A stretch of DNA of 64,000 nucleotides, taken from positions 1-64,000 of the forward strand of contig JAVBOR010000026.1 in the NCBI GenBank assembly GCA_031550325.1. The letters are read 5' to 3'. This document shows, piece after piece, positions 25,584-34,639 of this stretch (positions are counted from its first letter, which is position 1; each line of letters starts with the position of its first letter). Position numbers and translations under genes: made by a program. The notes under the pieces are model-generated. The model was not told where the DNA came from. It saw nothing but the letters and a program-made list of their open reading frames with translations, and did not search any database. Source of the stretch: JAVBTT01 sp031550325 (GTDB lineage: Bacteria > Bacillota > Clostridia > Oscillospirales > UBA929).

Positions 25584-27632
25584 TCAGTCTCCTTCCGAAA
25601 CCCGGCACATATACCGGTACAGTGCCGACGAATCCAAGTCGGCCTTATCGCCGTAGTCCCGGACACAGACGGTAAAGCTGTCTGCCCCCTTGGTCAGGGA
25701 AACAAGCCCAAGCTCGGCGAAAACCTCCAGACACAAAAGCGTGCGCGCCTGGGACGCGTGCACACCGGGAACAAGGGTGCGCGCCAGCGCGAGCGGCGGC
25801 AGACTCAAGGGGTCGGCTGCCACGCGCCTGAGCGCGCGCCATACAGCTGCCAGATCACCGCGGGAGGGGACGACGGCCAAGACATCCCCGCTGGCCGAGT
25901 GCGTCAAAAGCTCATGATAAAGGCGCAGTTGGGCGACGCGCCGCTCATGGGCCGGGCGGCAGAGCCTGAGATCCGCCACGTGCAGCTGAAGCTGCGTCTC
26001 ATGCCGAAAATAGTTGATCTCCAGATGAAAGGCCACGTCAACGCAGTCGCCCTCGCGCACGTCCAGCTCACGCACGTCTGCGCCAAACCAGACTGCCTGA
26101 AAACTTCCCTCGTCCGTGAGCAGCTTGGCGCGCATATGCTTGCCGCCGCCGATCGGCACGAGATCAGAGAGAACGGCGTTTTCCAGCACAAACAAGGGCT
26201 GCGGATTGCCCAGGCCGAAGGGTTCAAGCGTATTGAGGCTCAGGGCGGCGTCAAGCGTGAGCAACGCCGGGCTGAGCGCGGCGTCAATGAGCAGCTGGGA
26301 GGGCGGCGGGGGCGGGAGCGCGGCGCAAATCTGCTCCACACGCGCGGCAAACGCTGCCAGGTTTTTTCTGGGGAGAGAAAAGCCGGCTGCCAGCTCATGG
26401 CCGCCAAAATGGTCAAGCAGGTCGGCGCAGCCGCGGAGCACGTCCACCAGGTGAACGCCCGGAATGCTGCGGGCGCTGCCTTTGCCCGTGTCCGCGTCCA
26501 TACAAATTAAAAACGCGGGACAGTGAAAGCGGTTGACAAGACGGGAGGAGACAATGCCGACAACGCCCGAATGCCAGTTTTCGCCGCACAGCACGACGCA
26601 GGCGCTGTCCGGCGCGGCTGGTAGCTGTGCCAGCGCCTCGGCCATGATGGCGTTTTCCAGCGCCTGACGCTGGATGTTGAGCTCGCAAAGCTCGTGCGCG
26701 AGTTCCGCGGCGCGGGCGGCGTCCTCGGTCAGCAGCAGACGCACGGCCTGCTCGGCGTTTCCCAGGCGGCCGGCGGCGTTGATCCGCGGCGCCAGCACAA
26801 AGCTGATCAGCGCGGCGTTGACCGGGCGGTCCAAAGCCGAGGCCTCGCGCAAGAGCGCGTTGAGCCCCGGACTGCAGTGATGGCGGATGGCATTGAGCCC
26901 GGCGCTGACAAGAACGCGGTTCTCGCCGGTGACCGGCATGATGTCGGCCAGCGTGCCCAGCGCGACAAGCTCGGCGTAGTCCTCAAGCGCCGCTTTCGCG
27001 TTTCCCGTCATAGCGCACACAAGCTTAAACGCCACGCCGACGCCGGCAAGCGGCACAAACGGATAATCGCTGTCGGGTCGGTAAGGGTTGACCACGGCAA
27101 CGGCGTCGGGCAAAAGCTCGGGGCAGTGGTGGTGGTCGGTGATGATCAGGTCAAGCCCGATTTGCTTGCAAAGCTCGGCCAGGTCGACCGCGGTAATGCC
27201 CGCGTCGACCGTGACCACAAGAGAAACGCCGTCCTCGCGCAGCGAGCGTAGCGCCGATTCGTTTAGGCCGTATCCCTCTTCAAAACGGTCGGGGATGTGG
27301 TAAACGCAGTGCGCGTTCTGCCCGCGTAGATAGCGCGTGAGCAGGCAGACCGACGTAATACCGTCGACATCGTAGTCGCCGAACACCGCGATGTGTTCGC
27401 CGCGCTCCAGTGCCAGGCGAAGGCGGCGGACGGCCTTGTCCATGTCGGGCAGGAGCATGGGGTCAAACAGCCCGTTGGGCGAGGCGGACAAAAACGCCTT
27501 GACGGACGGGGCGTCGCGCATGCCGCGCGCCGACAGCACGGACGCGATGACCGGAGGAAGCCCAAACTCGCTGAGCGCCTCGTGCGCCTGGGGATCAGGC
27601 GTTCTGACGGTCCATTGCTCATATCTTGTCAT
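25584..27632 (-). CDS. recJ: Single-stranded-DNA-specific exonuclease RecJ
   Basis: 5'-3' exonuclease for recombination and mismatch repair. DHH motif I is FGDYDVDGITS near residue 84; DAGITA, ITDHHHCPE and NPYRPDSDYPF follow. DHHA1 motif region includes CGENWHSGVVGIVSSRLV and FGGHELAAGFSL. A C-terminal OB-like part (KHMRAKLLTDEGSFQAVWFG) and about 90 further residues complete 682 aa. First gene of a long minus-strand run, with promoter at 27672-27700. Confidence 0.96.
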   Translation of the reverse strand: MTRYEQWTVRTPDPQAHEALSEFGLPPVIASVLSARGMRDAPSVKAFLSASPNGLFDPMLLPDMDKAVRRLRLALERGEHIAVFGDYDVDGITSVCLLTRYLRGQNAHCVYHIPDRFEEGYGLNESALRSLREDGVSLVVTVDAGITAVDLAELCKQIGLDLIITDHHHCPELLPDAVAVVNPYRPDSDYPFVPLAGVGVAFKLVCAMTGNAKAALEDYAELVALGTLADIMPVTGENRVLVSAGLNAIRHHCSPGLNALLREASALDRPVNAALISFVLAPRINAAGRLGNAEQAVRLLLTEDAARAAELAHELCELNIQRQALENAIMAEALAQLPAAPDSACVVLCGENWHSGVVGIVSSRLVNRFHCPAFLICMDADTGKGSARSIPGVHLVDVLRGCADLLDHFGGHELAAGFSLPRKNLAAFAARVEQICAALPPPPPSQLLIDAALSPALLTLDAALSLNTLEPFGLGNPQPLFVLENAVLSDLVPIGGGKHMRAKLLTDEGSFQAVWFGADVRELDVREGDCVDVAFHLEINYFRHETQLQLHVADLRLCRPAHERRVAQLRLYHELLTHSASGDVLAVVPSRGDLAAVWRALRRVAADPLSLPPLALARTLVPGVHASQARTLLCLEVFAELGLVSLTKGADSFTVCVRDYGDKADLDSSALYRYMCRVSEGD

Positions 27633-27671
27633 TGCGCCGAACGTCCTTTCCGCATCGCTAAAGTAACCATC

Positions 27672-27700
27672 ATAATATCACAGTCCCGACCGATTAACAA
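27672..27700 (-). promoter_or_regulatory. recJ promoter
   Basis: Minus strand: TTGTTA (27700-27695), 17 bases, TATTAT (27677-27672), about 40 bases before recJ. Confidence 0.65.
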
Positions 27701-27744
27701 GGGCCAGTGTCCGCGGTGACCGGATCGTTGGAAGCTGCGACGCA

Positions 27745-27785
27745 TAAAGCCGCCCCTCGTTGCACGCAGCACATGAGGAGCGGCT
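27745..27785 (-). terminator. Terminator after the chemoreceptor gene
   Basis: Minus strand: AGCCGCTCCTC/GAGGGGCGGCT, 11 bp with one G-U pair and a 16-base loop, followed by only TTTATG. The stem is good but the T-run is short. Confidence 0.5.
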
Positions 27786-27828
27786 GGAGACGCGATAAGC
27801 GATGACCCCGCCGGGAGCCAACAGAGCT

Positions 27829-29832
27829 CTAATATTTTCCGAAGTCGGCTGTCATGTCGCTGGGCGGAAGCGCAGTATCCTGGTCATACGGCGACATCAC
27901 GCGGGGCTGGTCGCGCAGCTTGAACTGCTGAATTTGTTCCTGCAGATGGACGCTCTGTCCGCTCATCTCCTGGCTGGAGGCCGCAAACTCCTCGGCAGTG
28001 GCGCTGTTTTGCTGCACGACAATGGCCACCTGGTCAACGCCCTTGTTGATGTGCGCGATTTCCTGTGCCTGCTCGCCCGAGGACTTGGCGATGTCACTCA
28101 TAATCTTGCTGCTCTTGTTGATGCCCTCCACAATTTCCTTCAGCGAGGTGGCCGTCTCGGCCGCGATGCGCGCGCCGAGTTCGGCTTTGGTGATGGAGTT
28201 GGCAATCAGCCCGGAGGTGTCCTTCGCGGCTTCTGCGCTCTTGGCAGCCAGCGAGCGGACCTCCTCGGCGACAACGGCGAAGCCTTTGCCGTGCTGTCCG
28301 GCCCGGGCGGCCTCGACGGCGGCGTTGAGCGCAAGGATATTGGTCTGGAACGCGATCGAATCGATCACGCCGATGACTTTTCCGATGGAGTTGCTGGCGT
28401 CGTTGATTTCCTTGACCGCCTGCATCATCTGGCTCATCTGGGTACTTCCCTTTTCGGCGCTGAGCTTGATGGTGTTGCCGAGCTCCGCGGCCTGGTTTGT
28501 CATGTCCACATTTTCGCGGGTTTGACGGTCAACCTGGGAAAGGTACTGGCTCAGGGACTCGACCGTGACCGACTGTTCGGTCGCGCCCTGCGCCAGCGAC
28601 TGGCTGCCCTGAGCAATTTGCGAAGACGCGTTGGACACCTGAGTGGCCGCGTCCGCAATCGAGTTCATCACCTGATTGTTGTGATCCATCAAGTGGACAA
28701 TGCTGTTTCCGATGATGTCCTTGTCCGAGCGAACGCCGAAGTCAAAGCTCAAGTCGCCCTCGGAAAGGCGCGACAAGGCCTCGGCCTGCGCCCGGATGCC
28801 CGACACCATCTCAGAAAAGGAGGCTTGCAGCGTACCCAGCTCATCCGTGCGGTCGCACTTGATGTCAACTGAAATATCTCCCGTGGCCAGCGTGGCGGCG
28901 CCTTTGGCAAGATGCTTGATCGGGGTAATCAGACTCTTGATCACAAAATGCAGCACAAAATAAGTGACCACTGTAAATGAAACGATTATAATGGCCCAGA
29001 TGGTGTAGATCCAGCCCATGTCAATTTCGGGGATGCCCACGAAGACGATTCCCGTAACGGTTCCGTCCGGGTTGACAATGGGGGTGTAGGATGTGTAGTA
29101 CGGGCGGCCAAGCACCGCGTTTTTCCCGGTGACCGATTTGCCCGCGCCGATAATCTGTTTGGAGAGCTCTTCGCTCAGCACCGTGCCGACTGCGCGCTGG
29201 CCGTTGTTGAGCAGCGTGGTGGCCACGCGCATGTCGCCCGCAAAAATGGTCACGTCGGTTTTGGTCATGTCTTTGATATCGTCGACATAGGCGTCGGTGT
29301 CAATTTTAAAGGCGACAAAGGACGTTCCGACCAGAACGCCGCTATCGTCATAGACGGGCGCGCTTGACGTGATGCAGAAGCCCAGGTCGGTTTCGCTCGT
29401 GTACGCGAGGGTTTGACCGCTGAGCGCTCCCTGGACAATCGGCAGAGAGGAGATGTCCACATCGGCCGCATCGCCGCCCATGTGAAAGATCACGCCACCC
29501 GTCTCGTCCGTCAGATACAGCTCGTCGCAGCCCGCCGATCTGTACAGATCGTCAAAGGACGACTCCAGTTCGGCCGTGTCGCGCGACTCCATCAGCGCCG
29601 CAAGTCCGTGTGTGTTGCTGATCACGGTCACACTGGTCTTTGCGTTTGCGAGCGTGCGTGCATTTACTCCCGCAACCGTAGCGGAGGCAGAGTCAATCGT
29701 GTTTTCCATCGCGTCATTCACTAAACTGATCGACGTCAACATACTAACGCTGATAAAAGCAGCGGCAAGAACCAGCAAAGGGATCACCGTCAACAAAATA
29801 AGCTTGAAGCGAATGGTGTGAACAAATTTCAT
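27829..29832 (-). CDS. Methyl-accepting chemotaxis protein
   Basis: Membrane receptor of 667 residues. TM1 is near 9-31 (LILLTVIPLLVLAAAFI). An extracytoplasmic sensor of about 240 residues follows, resembling a Cache domain (TSFVAFKIDTDAYVDDIKDM). TM2 is near 275-298, then HAMP, then a cytoplasmic signalling domain whose tip reads AVVAEEVRSLAAKSAEAAKD. ATG 29832 has ATATGGAGG upstream; the open frame extends 400 bases further but is not coding there. No che or flagellar genes are nearby, so its pathway cannot be told from this window. Confidence 0.93.
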   Translation of the reverse strand: MKFVHTIRFKLILLTVIPLLVLAAAFISVSMLTSISLVNDAMENTIDSASATVAGVNARTLANAKTSVTVISNTHGLAALMESRDTAELESSFDDLYRSAGCDELYLTDETGGVIFHMGGDAADVDISSLPIVQGALSGQTLAYTSETDLGFCITSSAPVYDDSGVLVGTSFVAFKIDTDAYVDDIKDMTKTDVTIFAGDMRVATTLLNNGQRAVGTVLSEELSKQIIGAGKSVTGKNAVLGRPYYTSYTPIVNPDGTVTGIVFVGIPEIDMGWIYTIWAIIIVSFTVVTYFVLHFVIKSLITPIKHLAKGAATLATGDISVDIKCDRTDELGTLQASFSEMVSGIRAQAEALSRLSEGDLSFDFGVRSDKDIIGNSIVHLMDHNNQVMNSIADAATQVSNASSQIAQGSQSLAQGATEQSVTVESLSQYLSQVDRQTRENVDMTNQAAELGNTIKLSAEKGSTQMSQMMQAVKEINDASNSIGKVIGVIDSIAFQTNILALNAAVEAARAGQHGKGFAVVAEEVRSLAAKSAEAAKDTSGLIANSITKAELGARIAAETATSLKEIVEGINKSSKIMSDIAKSSGEQAQEIAHINKGVDQVAIVVQQNSATAEEFAASSQEMSGQSVHLQEQIQQFKLRDQPRVMSPYDQDTALPPSDMTADFGKY

Positions 29833-29863
29833 GATGAGCCTCCATATCATTGTCATAACGTTT

Positions 29864-29902
29864 GTGCTTTGACAAACGCCCGAACGGCGCATGCCAAAGC
29901 AC
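29864..29902 (-). promoter_or_regulatory. Inverted repeat in the chemoreceptor leader
   Basis: Perfect 8-base arms GTGCTTTG/CAAAGCAC separated by 23 bases, 32 bases upstream of the receptor start. It may be an operator or leader hairpin. About 20 bases further upstream the minus strand reads GCCGATGA (29929-29922), one mismatch from a sigma-28-type -10, with a poor -35. Confidence 0.35.
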
Positions 29903-30026
29903 GAATGCACTCCAATGATATTCATCGGCGTTTTACCGGGAGGACTAAAGGCAAAAAACCATTTATCTTCTTGCAAAGAAAAATTGTGGCAAGCGCCTCG
30001 AAGCGCGTTTGTCAGCGCGCCGAAAG

Positions 30027-31448
30027 TCAGTCTGCGCCTGCCTCGGCCTGTGAAAGCGCGTCGGCCAAAGTGCTTGCCCAGGGCCGGTCGGATGCGAGCT
30101 GAGACAGGCGGTAGGCCAGCCAGGGCCCGTTGAGCCGCAGAATGTTCAGTACGCGTGCGTCGGACAGCCAGCCGGGCGGGGCGTCGGGCGGGGCGCACAG
30201 GATGGCCCGGCGCAGGGAAAACCAGAGCTCGGCCCAAAAATCATAGACCTCCAGCCGGAGAAGCGCGAGCGGATAAAGGGAAAACGCCAACAGAGCGCTT
30301 GCTTCGCTGACCGGACGGTCGGCGGTTGCGATGTTCTGGAAGCGGAGCAGATATCGTACGGCGCGCGCGTGACCGGGCTGCGCCGTCAACGTGACCATCA
30401 GGCCGTCGTCGCGCGCGATGAACACGTCGAGCCACCGCGCGTCAAGCTGCCGTGAGGAATCCAGCTGCACAAGGTTGAGCAGCGCCTCGCGCAGCACCTC
30501 ATAGCCCACGGGAATATTCTCCCCGTAGCGCTTGTAGAACCTGCCCGGCGTGTCCAGCTCCAGCGCCAGCGCAATGACGGCGTGCGGGCGGCGCATCCCT
30601 GAAAGATGGCGCTCCAGAACCGTCAGGGCCTCGCGCGTACCAAACGCGGCCATCGCGGCCGTGAGAGGCAGCTCCAGTTCAGATAGCGTTGCCGGATCGC
30701 CGGAAAAAACGTCGTCGCAGAGCGCCGACAAAAAAGCGAACAGCTCGTCTGTGCGCTCCTCCAGAACCGTCATGGCTGACACCGCTTGCAAGAGCTCCCT
30801 GCGGGAAGCTTTGCCGCGCGGGGGAAGGTGGGCGCGCGCCCTCTCCAGCAAGGCCTTTTCAGCCGGGTCGCACCGGGCTTCGGGCTTTGGAGGCTCTACA
30901 GCGCCGCCCAGCGCGCGCCGCAGAGCCTCTGTGCGTCTGCGGCCCGGCTCGGTGCGCCGCTGGTCATGAGTGGTGATGAAGGGCAGAAGCTCAGGGCCGA
31001 GGCGCAAAAGCGCGCCCCACGCGCGGTCGGACGTTTCTTCCGGGCCGTCCAGACAGGCCAGAAGGTCGGGGACGAGACGCAAATCCGGCGGCGGCGCGAG
31101 AGGCGCGTCGGCTGCCGAAATCGCGCGGCGCAGGGAGAGCAGCGTGCGGTAGGATATCTGCTGCCCCTCCTGAGACAGGCCGCCCGGCACGATGGGCGTC
31201 GTTTGCCCGGCCTCAGGCCGCCCGGCGCGGGCCCGCCAAAGCGCCAGCGCCTGACCGAGGAGAAGCGAAAAGGCCTCGGGCGACTGTTCGGCGGCAAAGC
31301 CGCGGCAGAGAGCCGCGGCGGCGGTCAGCGAGGCGGCCTCCAACTCCGGGACTAGCGCCAGAAACTGCTTCCCGGCGTCGGGAGAGGCGCAGCCGGCCAA
31401 GGCCCAACGGCGGCAGTGCTGAAAAAGCGTGTTGACGATCTGCTCCAT
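30027..31448 (-). CDS. Uncharacterised helical protein paired with the SWIM protein
   Basis: A 473-residue, probably soluble protein rich in Ala, Leu and Arg. It shows repeated helix pairs (for example LLSLRRAISAADAPLAPPP, then AWGALLRLGPELLPF) suggestive of HEAT-like repeats. There is no signal peptide, membrane segment or catalytic motif I can see. GAAAGGGGG precedes ATG 31448. It begins 23 bases after the SWIM gene ends. SWIM proteins occur elsewhere in clusters with helical DUF5682/DUF5691-type partners plus an AAA ATPase and a VWA protein; no ATPase or VWA gene is here, and membership in those families is only a guess. Confidence 0.7.
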   Translation of the reverse strand: MEQIVNTLFQHCRRWALAGCASPDAGKQFLALVPELEAASLTAAAALCRGFAAEQSPEAFSLLLGQALALWRARAGRPEAGQTTPIVPGGLSQEGQQISYRTLLSLRRAISAADAPLAPPPDLRLVPDLLACLDGPEETSDRAWGALLRLGPELLPFITTHDQRRTEPGRRRTEALRRALGGAVEPPKPEARCDPAEKALLERARAHLPPRGKASRRELLQAVSAMTVLEERTDELFAFLSALCDDVFSGDPATLSELELPLTAAMAAFGTREALTVLERHLSGMRRPHAVIALALELDTPGRFYKRYGENIPVGYEVLREALLNLVQLDSSRQLDARWLDVFIARDDGLMVTLTAQPGHARAVRYLLRFQNIATADRPVSEASALLAFSLYPLALLRLEVYDFWAELWFSLRRAILCAPPDAPPGWLSDARVLNILRLNGPWLAYRLSQLASDRPWASTLADALSQAEAGAD

Positions 31449-31471
31449 GGCGCCAGCCCCCTTTCGTTACG

Positions 31472-32782
31472 TTATGAGTCCAGCCGGAACAGGGAGCGCG
31501 CGCCGAGCAGGCAGAGCGGCTGCGCCGTGTACGTTCCGAGCGCTGAAAGGCCGATGCGGACAAGGCAGGCCTCAAACGCGCTCATGTCCAAAAGCTCCAT
31601 CAGGTCAAGCACGCGCGCCTGGCCCGAAAGCGCGAGCTGCCTGCCGGCGCCGTCGGCCAGCGCAAGGCCGTCCTGCGTGCGGCAGACGCGGGAAAAGCGC
31701 GTAAGCGCCACAGGCGGCGTCCAGCCAAACGGGTCGGATAGCCGCTCCCGTACATAGGCGTCAAGCGCCTCAAAGTCGGGCAGAGCCTGCGCGAGCGCGT
31801 CACGCAGATGGGCCTGCTCAATGGATGCGGCGCTGAACCCCTTCCACCTGACGCGGTCGTGCAGCGGATAGCGGAACAGCTTCGGGACGAGCGCCACGTC
31901 GTGAAAAGAGTCGCTCTCATGGGTAAACCGCGTTGCAGCCAGCGGGCGCAGCGCGGTTGTGAAGACCAGTCCGCCGCCGTCAAGGTCAATCCAGACGCCG
32001 GTTTCCTCCAGACGGCGCGCGGCGGCGTTTTCGGATACCATAAAGCTCAGCTGGAGAAGGCGGGCGTCCACCGAAAAGCGTCCGAGCGACTCGAGGTCGC
32101 TGAGCGTCCACGCGCGCCCCAAAAAACTGTCAAGCATGGGATCGAGGTGACCGCCGGGACGGCCAAGCTCTTCCAGCGCGCGCCGCCCCAGCGCGTACAG
32201 GTTAGTGAGCACTGTCAGGGCGTCGTCTACTGCGCCCGTGGAGTAAAGCAGCGCAAACTCGTCCAGTCGCTCGCGAATCCCAGGCAAACGGGCCTCGGTC
32301 AGGGCTTTGCCCTCGGCTAGCAGCGTCTGGAGGGCCTTTGCGTCAAGGGATGAAAGTCCGCGCGCCCAAAGGTCCGACAGCGTGGAGATACAGCGCTCAA
32401 GCGCCCGGCGCTGGGCGTCCCGCCATTTCGGCGCGACGGCCGCGTTTTGCATTTCGGAAAAGGTCATCTGCTGATATGTCGCCGTGTCGCCAAACGTTTC
32501 GGGCAGCGGGGCGAAGCGGCCGGGATCACGGATGTAGGAGAGCAGCAGCCCGATCGCGTGCTTGCAGGGGGACTGGCGCGAGGGGCAGGTGCACTTGCAG
32601 CGCGGCGGCTCGTTAAGCTCGACCGTCACGGCGTAGGGCCGGGACGCGCTTCCCGGACACAGCCCGGAAAGCTGCCCGGCTCCGGCGTACAGGCCCTCAA
32701 GGGTGTCCGCGAGCGCGCGGCCGCCCTCCAGCGCGCGGGCGGTCGGCGCCAGCGTCTCCACATAGGCTTCGGTCAAGAGCAT
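31472..32782 (-). CDS. SWIM zinc-finger protein
   Basis: A 436-residue protein with a SWIM-type CxCxnCxH site: C62-x-C64 and C73-x-H75 in RCKCTCPSRQSPCKH. SWIM domains bind zinc and usually contact DNA or proteins. The rest is helical with no helicase or transposase motif. The start codon lies 3 bases after the queT-like stop, with its AGGGGAC site inside that gene, so expression is coupled. It forms a pair with the unrecognised helical protein downstream. Confidence 0.8.
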   Translation of the reverse strand: MLLTEAYVETLAPTARALEGGRALADTLEGLYAGAGQLSGLCPGSASRPYAVTVELNEPPRCKCTCPSRQSPCKHAIGLLLSYIRDPGRFAPLPETFGDTATYQQMTFSEMQNAAVAPKWRDAQRRALERCISTLSDLWARGLSSLDAKALQTLLAEGKALTEARLPGIRERLDEFALLYSTGAVDDALTVLTNLYALGRRALEELGRPGGHLDPMLDSFLGRAWTLSDLESLGRFSVDARLLQLSFMVSENAAARRLEETGVWIDLDGGGLVFTTALRPLAATRFTHESDSFHDVALVPKLFRYPLHDRVRWKGFSAASIEQAHLRDALAQALPDFEALDAYVRERLSDPFGWTPPVALTRFSRVCRTQDGLALADGAGRQLALSGQARVLDLMELLDMSAFEACLVRIGLSALGTYTAQPLCLLGARSLFRLDS

Positions 32783-32785
32783 GGG

Positions 32786-33271
32786 CTACAGTCCCCTGCC
32801 GGGACTCTTAAACAGTCCGAGTTTTTCAACCGCAAACAGAAGGGGAAGCCCAAGCCCAAAGCAGACGACAAGCTGGCCAAACCCGACCTGCGCCGAGAAG
32901 AGGAAAAACGCCGCGTCGGGAGCTTCGGGAACGGTAACGCTCAGCACGGCGCCGACGACAAAGGCGTTGATCACAACGGGCGGCAGCGGCGCGAGCCACC
33001 TGAGCTTGATGCGCGCGGTCAGCAGGCCGGCTGCCAGCGTGGCCAGCGAGCCGAAAATGATATCGGGAAGGCCGTTGCCGCCCAATATATTGGCCAGAGC
33101 GCAGCCGATAAACAGCCCCCAGGACGACATGGGAAACAAAAAGGGAAGAATGGTCAGCGCCTCGGAAATCCTGAACTGTACGGGTCCGTAGGAGATCGGG
33201 GCGAAAAGAAGTGTCAGCAGGGTATAGACGGCCCCGATCAGCGCGGCCTGGGCAATTGTTTTGATTTTCAT
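32786..33271 (-). CDS. queT: QueT-type ECF transporter S component (queuosine precursor)
   Basis: A 161-residue membrane protein with about five helices. The opening AALIGAVYTLLTLLFAPISY, then GPVQFRISEALTILPFLFP and GCALANILGG, match the QueT family that takes up queuosine precursors through a shared ECF module. The start MKIKTIA is at 33271; no preQ1 riboswitch is visible upstream. It sits oddly between the phage-derived protease and the SWIM pair. Confidence 0.87.
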   Translation of the reverse strand: MKIKTIAQAALIGAVYTLLTLLFAPISYGPVQFRISEALTILPFLFPMSSWGLFIGCALANILGGNGLPDIIFGSLATLAAGLLTARIKLRWLAPLPPVVINAFVVGAVLSVTVPEAPDAAFFLFSAQVGFGQLVVCFGLGLPLLFAVEKLGLFKSPGRGL

Positions 33272-33285
33272 GAAACACCTGTCCT

Positions 33286-33975
33286 CTATGGAATCTGCGC
33301 GCGCCCGGCGTTGGGAAGCCCCCTCGCGGCGCGCACCCTGTCGATCCAAGGTTTAAACTGGTTATAAAGCGCGCGCTCCCGCGCGGAGCGCAAAAACGGG
33401 GAGAAGCCGTACCCCTCGATCCACTCCTTTTCGCGCTTGTACAGCACGTCCATGCGTTTACAGCGAAACTTCGCGGCGGGCGGATGAAGATGACAGAGCG
33501 ACTCAATATCGCCAGCGGTGCGAATGCCGAGCGCCCAAAGCACACAGGCCGGCGCGAGCAGCCGCGCGGCAAAAATATTCGCCTTATACTCCTCCGGGTG
33601 GCGGGTGTCCAGGTCGCCGTCGTTTTGCCGGGTCACGCGCGCCTTTCCCAGGGAGATAAACTGGTGCCCGCACACGAGGTGGCCCACCTCGTGTGCGAGC
33701 GTGAAACGGATTCGGTTGTTGTCTTTATGAAGGTCGTTAAAAAAAATGTAACACTGATCGTCAATGGACAGCGTGAAGCCCTCGTTGCGCAGGGCATGCT
33801 CATGGAGTCCCAGGGAGTCGATCAGCCCTTGCGCGTCCCGATAGGTGAAGACTTCAATGCCCATGGTCGCTGCCAGCTTGGAAACGCTGAAAGGCAGCTC
33901 GTCGATGCCATAGCGCAGCAAGATCTCCCAGGAGGCGTTGCGCGCGCGCTTGTACAAATTGTAAAAGTTTTCCAA
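33286..33975 (-). CDS. ImmA/IrrE family metallo-endopeptidase
   Basis: A 229-residue zinc protease-like protein. HEVGH at 95-99 follows RFTLAHE, and EEYKANIFAARLLAP gives the third ligand region. In ICEBs1 and prophages such enzymes cleave the neighbouring repressor to induce the element. Here the XRE repressor lies directly upstream, which fits. It starts at TTG 33975 with GCGGGGTG 7 bases before it. The basic C-terminal 50 residues are beyond the usual domain. Confidence 0.9.
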   Translation of the reverse strand: MENFYNLYKRARNASWEILLRYGIDELPFSVSKLAATMGIEVFTYRDAQGLIDSLGLHEHALRNEGFTLSIDDQCYIFFNDLHKDNNRIRFTLAHEVGHLVCGHQFISLGKARVTRQNDGDLDTRHPEEYKANIFAARLLAPACVLWALGIRTAGDIESLCHLHPPAAKFRCKRMDVLYKREKEWIEGYGFSPFLRSARERALYNQFKPWIDRVRAARGLPNAGRAQIP

Positions 33976-34064
33976 AAATCGGCACCCCGCTGAACATTGT
34001 GTCAGAGAATTGGCGGAAAGTACAGCCCCAATTCAAAAAAACATTGCAGCGGCCGCGCCCGGCT

Positions 34065-34448
34065 TTACAGTTTTTCCGCGGCAGAGGGATCGTGCTCATC
34101 CTGTGACAGCGCCCTGACAATGCGCCTGAACGTCTCCAGCTGCTCCGGCGTGACATAGATGACTTCATTGTACCCGTCCCGGCCGAAAACTTCAATACGC
34201 GTTCTGTCCAAAGGAAAAATATTGCGCTGCGGGTTGACGTTTTCCACCGGAGCGGGATTGTTGGTGCGCCCAAGGATGAAGTCGACCGAGCAGCCGAGCA
34301 GCTCGGACAGGGCGATCAGATTTTTGCCTGCGGGGTTCTTTTTGCCGCTTTCCCATTCGCTGACGGTCGGCTGTGAAACGCCCAGCGACAACGCGATTTC
34401 TTTCTGACTGATGTGCTTGGCCTCGCGCGCACGCTTAAAATTACTCAT
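34065..34448 (-). CDS. XRE-family repressor (Cro/CI type)
   Basis: A 127-residue regulator with an N-terminal HTH at about 2-60 (ISQKEIALSLGVSQPTVSEW) and a C-terminal part without protease motif. GAAAGGAG precedes ATG 34448. It is divergent from the small HTH gene at 34640, and the shared gap has promoters in both directions and three like operators. It is the natural target of the ImmA/IrrE protein. Confidence 0.9.
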   Translation of the reverse strand: MSNFKRAREAKHISQKEIALSLGVSQPTVSEWESGKKNPAGKNLIALSELLGCSVDFILGRTNNPAPVENVNPQRNIFPLDRTRIEVFGRDGYNEVIYVTPEQLETFRRIVRALSQDEHDPSAAEKL

Positions 34449-34525
34449 AGCTATCTCCTTTCTCATCAATTCTTCCTTTCCCTTGCTCTATGCCGGGCGT
34501 TATGCACCCGACTTTATCTGCGACC

Positions 34526-34554
34526 ATTATATAGCCAAAAGTTATAAAAGGCAA
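34526..34554 (-). promoter_or_regulatory. Repressor promoter
   Basis: Minus strand: TTGCCT (34554-34549), 17 bases, perfect TATAAT (34531-34526). Operator O1 lies within the spacer, so autoregulation is likely. Confidence 0.8.
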
Positions 34555-34620
34555 GAAGAATATCTTAGCGAAAAGCTATTGACAAATCAAAAAATGGTGA
34601 GATAATATAGCCACCAGCGA
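34532..34620. promoter_or_regulatory. Three repeated operators (TAGC-N5-GCTA)
   Basis: O1 TAGCCAAAAGTTA (34532-34544), O2 TAGCGAAAAGCTA (34566-34578, perfect palindrome) and O3 TAGCCACCAGCGA (34608-34620). O1 sits in the repressor promoter; O2 abuts the -35 and O3 the -10 of the plus-strand promoter. This is the layout of a lambdoid-type switch. Confidence 0.65.
34579..34606 (+). promoter_or_regulatory. Promoter of the small HTH genes
   Basis: Perfect TTGACA (34579-34584), 16 bases, GATAAT (34601-34606), 33 bases before the start at 34640. Flanked by O2 and O3. Confidence 0.8.
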
Positions 34621-34639
34621 ATATGAGAGGAGAATAAAG

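Noticed and set aside
29833..30026. c-di-GMP riboswitch upstream of the chemoreceptor
   Set aside because: The location suggested it, but I could not find the GEMM core or its tetraloop-receptor pattern.
33272..33300. preQ1 riboswitch upstream of the queT-like gene
   Set aside because: Only 14 bases separate it from the protease gene and no preQ1 aptamer pattern is present there.
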